Assembly: GCA_021159955.1 (NCBI GenBank)
Contig: JAGHDJ010000006.1
Coordinates: forward strand, 1-7,554
DNA: 7,554 bases
Direction: 5' to 3'
Source: Dehalococcoidia bacterium
Lineage (GTDB): Bacteria; Chloroflexota; Dehalococcoidia; UBA2247
Numbering within the stretch: the first letter of the stretch is position 1; every line of letters begins with the position of its first letter. The translations under genes and the position numbers were made by a program. The notes under the pieces were generated by a model. It had not been told where the DNA came from. It saw only the letters and a list, made by a program, of their open reading frames with translations, and searched no databases. Of this stretch, positions 4,650-7,554 are shown one piece after another.

Positions 4650-6761
4650 TTATGACACTTTCGCTTCCGCTTTCTCCGCCACCGGTAAAGCGAAAGAAAA
4701 GGTGCTCCCCTTGCCTAATTCGCTCTCTACCCAGATCCTACCATCATAATGCTTTACTATCTCCCTGCAGATTGGCAAACCTAATCCTGTTCCCTGCGGT
4801 TTTTCTGTCAATGTGTTTCCCACCTGCCTGAACTTCTCAAAAATAGCGTCCTGGTCTTCAGGAGCAATACCAATACCACTATCAGAGATACTAACCACAA
4901 CCATATCAGGGTTGCCATCTGACTCACTGCCTTTGAGAAGCCGTGCCTTCACTTGAATCTCCCCTCCTTCAGAGGTGAATTTGATGGCATTGCTTAGTAA
5001 GTTAGTTATTACCTGTACCATCCTGTCCTTGTCACTCCAGACAGGCGGTAGGTCAGAGTCTAAACCGACATCTACTATCAGTTTTGCCTGAGCAGCCAGA
5101 GTCTGAGTAGTATTTACAGCTTTCTTAATAACCTCTGGTATCGCCACTTCAGCACTATTCCACTGCATTCGCCCCGACTCAATCTTGGAAAGGTCCAGTA
5201 AATCATTTATCAGCCTGGCAAGGCGGTCACTCTCCTCATTGATAATGGTTAAAAATTCTTTTTGTGTCTCCCTGTCTTCATCATAACTCAGGAGAATCTC
5301 AGTGAAGCTCTTTATGGAAGTGAGAGGCGTGCGCAGTTCATGAGAGACAGTGGAGAGAAAATTATCCTTCATCTGGCCCAGTTCCTTGAGCTGCTGGTTT
5401 GCAATTTGTAACTCCTCCACTTTTCGCTCAACCTCCTCCTCCGCCTTCCCTCTTTCACGATACAACTCGGCGTTCTTCATCGCCACACCTATCACATTAG
5501 CCACATTGGTGAATAATTCCATATCATCAGGAGTGAAATGTCCCACCTCTTTATGCGCAACCCCCAGCACACCAACTACCTTATCAGCAATCTTTAAGGG
5601 GCATTCAGCAAGGGAATGAATGCCCGCTGCTAAGGTACTCTGCACGGTTATCTCGACATCAATTGATTGCTTGTTTAACAGCATAGGCTTCCCCGTCCGC
5701 ACAACTTCACCCGCCATACTCTCCCCAATATCCATTTCAGTCACTTCCTCAACCATCTCCGGCGTATATCCTCTGTGAGATTTCAACAAGAGTTTGTCGC
5801 TCTCATAATCTGCCAATTGCAACCAGCAGGCATCTACCTCCCCTGTCTCATATATCTCATCTAATGCATCTTCAATAATTTTATCTATATCAAGACTGCG
5901 ATTCACTGCAGTGGTAATCCTGTTGGTAATAGACAATTCCCGATTGCGATAGAGCATCTGCTTTTCATTCTTCTTGCGTTCGGTGATATCCCTCACGAGA
6001 ACGGAAACCGCATCACTGCCATCATACAGCATAGACGCGACGCTAATCTCAACTGGAAACCTAGATCCATCCTTCCTCAGTAGCACCGTTTCATATTGCT
6101 GCGGTATAATAGTTTCGCCGCGCAATCTCCTTTCATACCTCTCTACCACCCCATCAACTACCTCGGAAGACAGAAATTCCTGAATAGCTCTCCCGATGCC
6201 TTCTTCAAAAGTGTATCCAACCATCTCAGATACTCTTTGATTGGCGAAGACCACTTGCTGGTTTTGAACCACCAGCCAACCATCGTTTATGTTATCCACC
6301 AGACTTCTATATTTTTGCTCCGATTGTTCAAGTTCCTGGTGCGCTTCCTGAAGCCTCTCCTCTGCCTTCTTGCGCTCGGTGATATCTATAGAACTTGCCA
6401 CTGAGGCTCTCTTGCCCTCGTATTGAATAGAGGCAACTCTCTCCAGAACCCATACCAATTCCCCACCCTTTCCGACAAGACGGTACTCATACGGGCTGCT
6501 GGTGCCACTCTTTAAACTGCTTACCGCCTTCTCTCTGACCATCTGCTTATCATCAGGATAAACAAAATTAAGGGGATTTTCTCCCCTGAGCTCCTCATCG
6601 GTGTAACCGGACATCTCCTCAAATAAAGGATTGACGTATTGAAACTTACCATCCTGGACAATGTATATACCTATTCCGGAATTTTCTATTACACCACGGA
6701 ACATTTCCTCTGTTGTAACCGGTATTCCCTGAGTTAATTTTTTATCTGCTTTAGCCTTCAT
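4650..6761 (-). CDS. Soluble sensor histidine kinase, PAS-PAS-GAF-HisKA-HATPase
   Basis: This is a 703-residue sensor kinase that autophosphorylates a His and passes the phosphate to receivers. Domains in order are PAS 1 (about 18-130, ending in the PAC motif SIDITERKKAEE), a short coiled coil (131-150), PAS 2 (about 150-265, ending RDITERKKNE), GAF (about 280-432), a coiled coil (433-462), HisKA with phospho-acceptor H474 in STVSHELRTPL, and HATPase_c with N box N587/N591, G1 DSGIG (627-631), F box FEKF (641-644) and G2 GTGLGL (657-662). All catalytic motifs are intact. There is no membrane segment or signal peptide, so it senses in the cytoplasm. The ligand is unknown, and the PAS domains show no recognisable haem or flavin signature. 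The C-terminus ends shortly after the ATPase domain without an attached receiver. ATG 6761 is supported by a GGGGTAAG upstream. It follows a receiver gene by 49 bases and precedes a frameshifted one by 15, so these are its likely partners. Confidence 0.94.
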   Translation of the reverse strand: MKAKADKKLTQGIPVTTEEMFRGVIENSGIGIYIVQDGKFQYVNPLFEEMSGYTDEELRGENPLNFVYPDDKQMVREKAVSSLKSGTSSPYEYRLVGKGGELVWVLERVASIQYEGKRASVASSIDITERKKAEERLQEAHQELEQSEQKYRSLVDNINDGWLVVQNQQVVFANQRVSEMVGYTFEEGIGRAIQEFLSSEVVDGVVERYERRLRGETIIPQQYETVLLRKDGSRFPVEISVASMLYDGSDAVSVLVRDITERKKNEKQMLYRNRELSITNRITTAVNRSLDIDKIIEDALDEIYETGEVDACWLQLADYESDKLLLKSHRGYTPEMVEEVTEMDIGESMAGEVVRTGKPMLLNKQSIDVEITVQSTLAAGIHSLAECPLKIADKVVGVLGVAHKEVGHFTPDDMELFTNVANVIGVAMKNAELYRERGKAEEEVERKVEELQIANQQLKELGQMKDNFLSTVSHELRTPLTSIKSFTEILLSYDEDRETQKEFLTIINEESDRLARLINDLLDLSKIESGRMQWNSAEVAIPEVIKKAVNTTQTLAAQAKLIVDVGLDSDLPPVWSDKDRMVQVITNLLSNAIKFTSEGGEIQVKARLLKGSESDGNPDMVVVSISDSGIGIAPEDQDAIFEKFRQVGNTLTEKPQGTGLGLPICREIVKHYDGRIWVESELGKGSTFSFALPVAEKAEAKVS

Positions 6762-6810
6762 TTTCTACTTACCCCAACCACATTCTGCGATCAGAAATTG
6801 CGGCACATTC

Positions 6811-7179
6811 TTACCCCAGTATTTCTCTAACCCTCGCAACTACTTTCCTGGGACTGAAAGGCTTGGTTATGAATTCGTTAGCCCCCGAATCCAAAGCCTC
6901 CTCTTTATCTGTCTCCTGCCCCTTGGCAGTCAACATTATGATATGAATGTCACTCAAATCCGGGTCACCTTTTACTTCCCGGCATACCTCATGCCCGTTT
7001 TTTCTTGGCATCATCACATCAAGAAACATCAAGTCCGGCTTCGATTCGCAAATCTTCGCCATCGCTTCCTCTCCGTTCACAGCGGTAGAAACATCATACC
7101 CTTCCTTATTCAGCACAAATGTCAATAACCTGATGACATGGGGTTCATCATCCACCACAAGTATTTTCTTCTGATTCAC
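6811..7179 (-). CDS. Single-domain response regulator (CheY-like receiver), first gene of the kinase operon
   Basis: A complete receiver of 122 residues with no output domain, the likely phosphate acceptor of the kinase encoded next. The acidic pocket is D10-D11-E12 in ILVVDDEP, the phospho-acceptor is D54 in LMFLDVMMP, the switch Thr is T84 in IIMLTAKGQ, and the conserved Lys is K106 in ITKPFSPRK. The start is GTG at 7179, fixed by an ideal AAGGAGGT seven bases upstream and by the match of MNQKKILVVDDE to family N-termini. Without an output domain it must act by protein contact or relay phosphate to another protein. It is most similar, within the window, to the lone plus-strand receiver, with shared AKGQE and GANEF motifs, which suggests an old duplication. 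No convincing promoter was found in the 80 bases between this gene and the transposase remnant. Confidence 0.93.
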   Translation of the reverse strand: MNQKKILVVDDEPHVIRLLTFVLNKEGYDVSTAVNGEEAMAKICESKPDLMFLDVMMPRKNGHEVCREVKGDPDLSDIHIIMLTAKGQETDKEEALDSGANEFITKPFSPRKVVARVREILG

Positions 7180-7186
7180 AGTTCAT

Positions 7187-7194
7187 ACCTCCTT
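7187..7194 (-). promoter_or_regulatory. Strong Shine-Dalgarno site fixing a GTG start
   Basis: AAGGAGGT is a full match to the anti-Shine-Dalgarno consensus and stands seven bases before the GTG at 7179. An ATG that touches the site (7186) is too close and in another frame. This is the strongest ribosome site in the window, suggesting the first receiver is made in excess over its kinase. Confidence 0.75.
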
Positions 7195-7266
7195 GTGTCC
7201 AGGCAACTCTTTTACACAACGCTCCTGACTAGCACTTCCATATCTGTTCATCTTCAGAATAGCTGA

Positions 7267-7554
7267 TATAAGAAAGCACTTCAACCCCACACAGGCAACA
7301 GCCTTCTTAAGTGGTCTGAGAGACTTTCAGATTGGGAGAAGGAGAGATTAGACAAGCTATTTCTACTGCTACCCTGAACTGGGGAGGCATGGATGCTTAA
7401 GGAGAGCTTCAGGTCATGGTATAGGGAGAAGGACAGGATGATGACCGAGGAAAGGCTTGGGCTACTGGAGGAGAGGATAAAGGCTGATTCTCTATCTGAG
7501 TTTGGAGATCTTCTGCATACCCTAACCAACTGGAGAGAGGAGATACTAAACTAC
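7267..7554 (+). pseudogene. Decayed ISL3-type transposase, C-terminal fragment (continues past the right edge)
   Basis: One frame, open after a TGA at 7264, gives GNSLLKWSERLSDWEKERLD and then LFLLLP, followed by a TGA at 7375. The same frame resumes with WMLKESFRSWYREKDRMM, LGLLEERIKAD and FGDLLHTLTNWREEILNY to the edge. The order LLKW...LKE.FR.WY...EF..LL.TL.NWR.EILNY is that of the DDE_Tnp_ISL3 C-terminal half. The segment between TGA and WMLKE reads PELGR in the next frame, so an inserted T and a nearby lost base explain the damage. There is no start codon and no N-terminal zinc-binding or catalytic part, since the adjoining sequence is the receiver promoter region. It is a dead remnant, not an active element. 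No terminal inverted repeat was identified in the window. Confidence 0.75.

Noticed and set aside
7231..7282. Eight-base direct repeat AGCACTTC at 7231-7238 and 7275-7282, considered as an ISL3 target duplication.
   Set aside because: Both copies lie at the same end of the transposase fragment, and the second overlaps its open frame, so they do not bracket the element.
7281..7529. An 82-codon minus-strand frame at the right edge.
   Set aside because: It is antisense to the recognisable ISL3 transposase fragment and rich in Ser/Leu as expected for a shadow.

Overview
The window is bacterial chromosome carrying two systems side by side: a minus-strand type IV pilus (or type II-like secretion) gene set on the left, and a phosphorelay gene set on the right. 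The organism cannot be fixed from sequence alone. The base composition is mixed, and starts often use GTG. A one-helix pilin, a PilB with a MshEN-type N-terminus and a soluble PAS/PAS/GAF kinase would all suit a Chloroflexota (Dehalococcoidia-like) or similar anaerobe or environmental lineage. That placement is inference at low confidence.

Left half, read right to left on the minus strand. A near-consensus promoter (3444-3473) and a leader of about 265 nt precede a short type IV pilin (2810-3172). Next come a stable hairpin in the pilin-to-HTH gap, a 66-residue MerR/excisionase-like helix-turn-helix protein (2384-2584), the assembly ATPase PilB (538-2259), and the inner-membrane platform PilC, which runs off the left edge (1-505). 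All lie in one direction, so they can share one transcript. The hairpin after the pilin could let the structural subunit be made in excess over the machinery.

Right half. A lone single-domain receiver (3685-4104, plus strand) diverges from the pilin. Facing it is a minus-strand operon: receiver (6811-7179), then a 703-residue soluble hybrid-sensor-type histidine kinase with PAS-PAS-GAF-HisKA-HATPase (4650-6761), then a second receiver (4246-4634) whose frame is broken by one missing base in a G run. At the right edge, on the plus strand, is a decayed fragment of an ISL3-type transposase (7267-7554), partly out of the window.

The simplest reading is that a cytoplasmic sensor kinase and small CheY-like receivers sit next to a pilus operon and may tune pilus production or motility. 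The link is proximity only. The most unusual points are: the lone receiver whose best ribosome site faces an ATC codon; the frameshifted receiver after the kinase; the HTH gene inside the pilus operon; the PilB in which one of the two c-di-GMP-binding motifs has decayed; and a hairpin that forms well only in minus-strand RNA because of G-U pairs. I found no CRISPR array, tRNA, rRNA, toxin-antitoxin pair or clearly new system.
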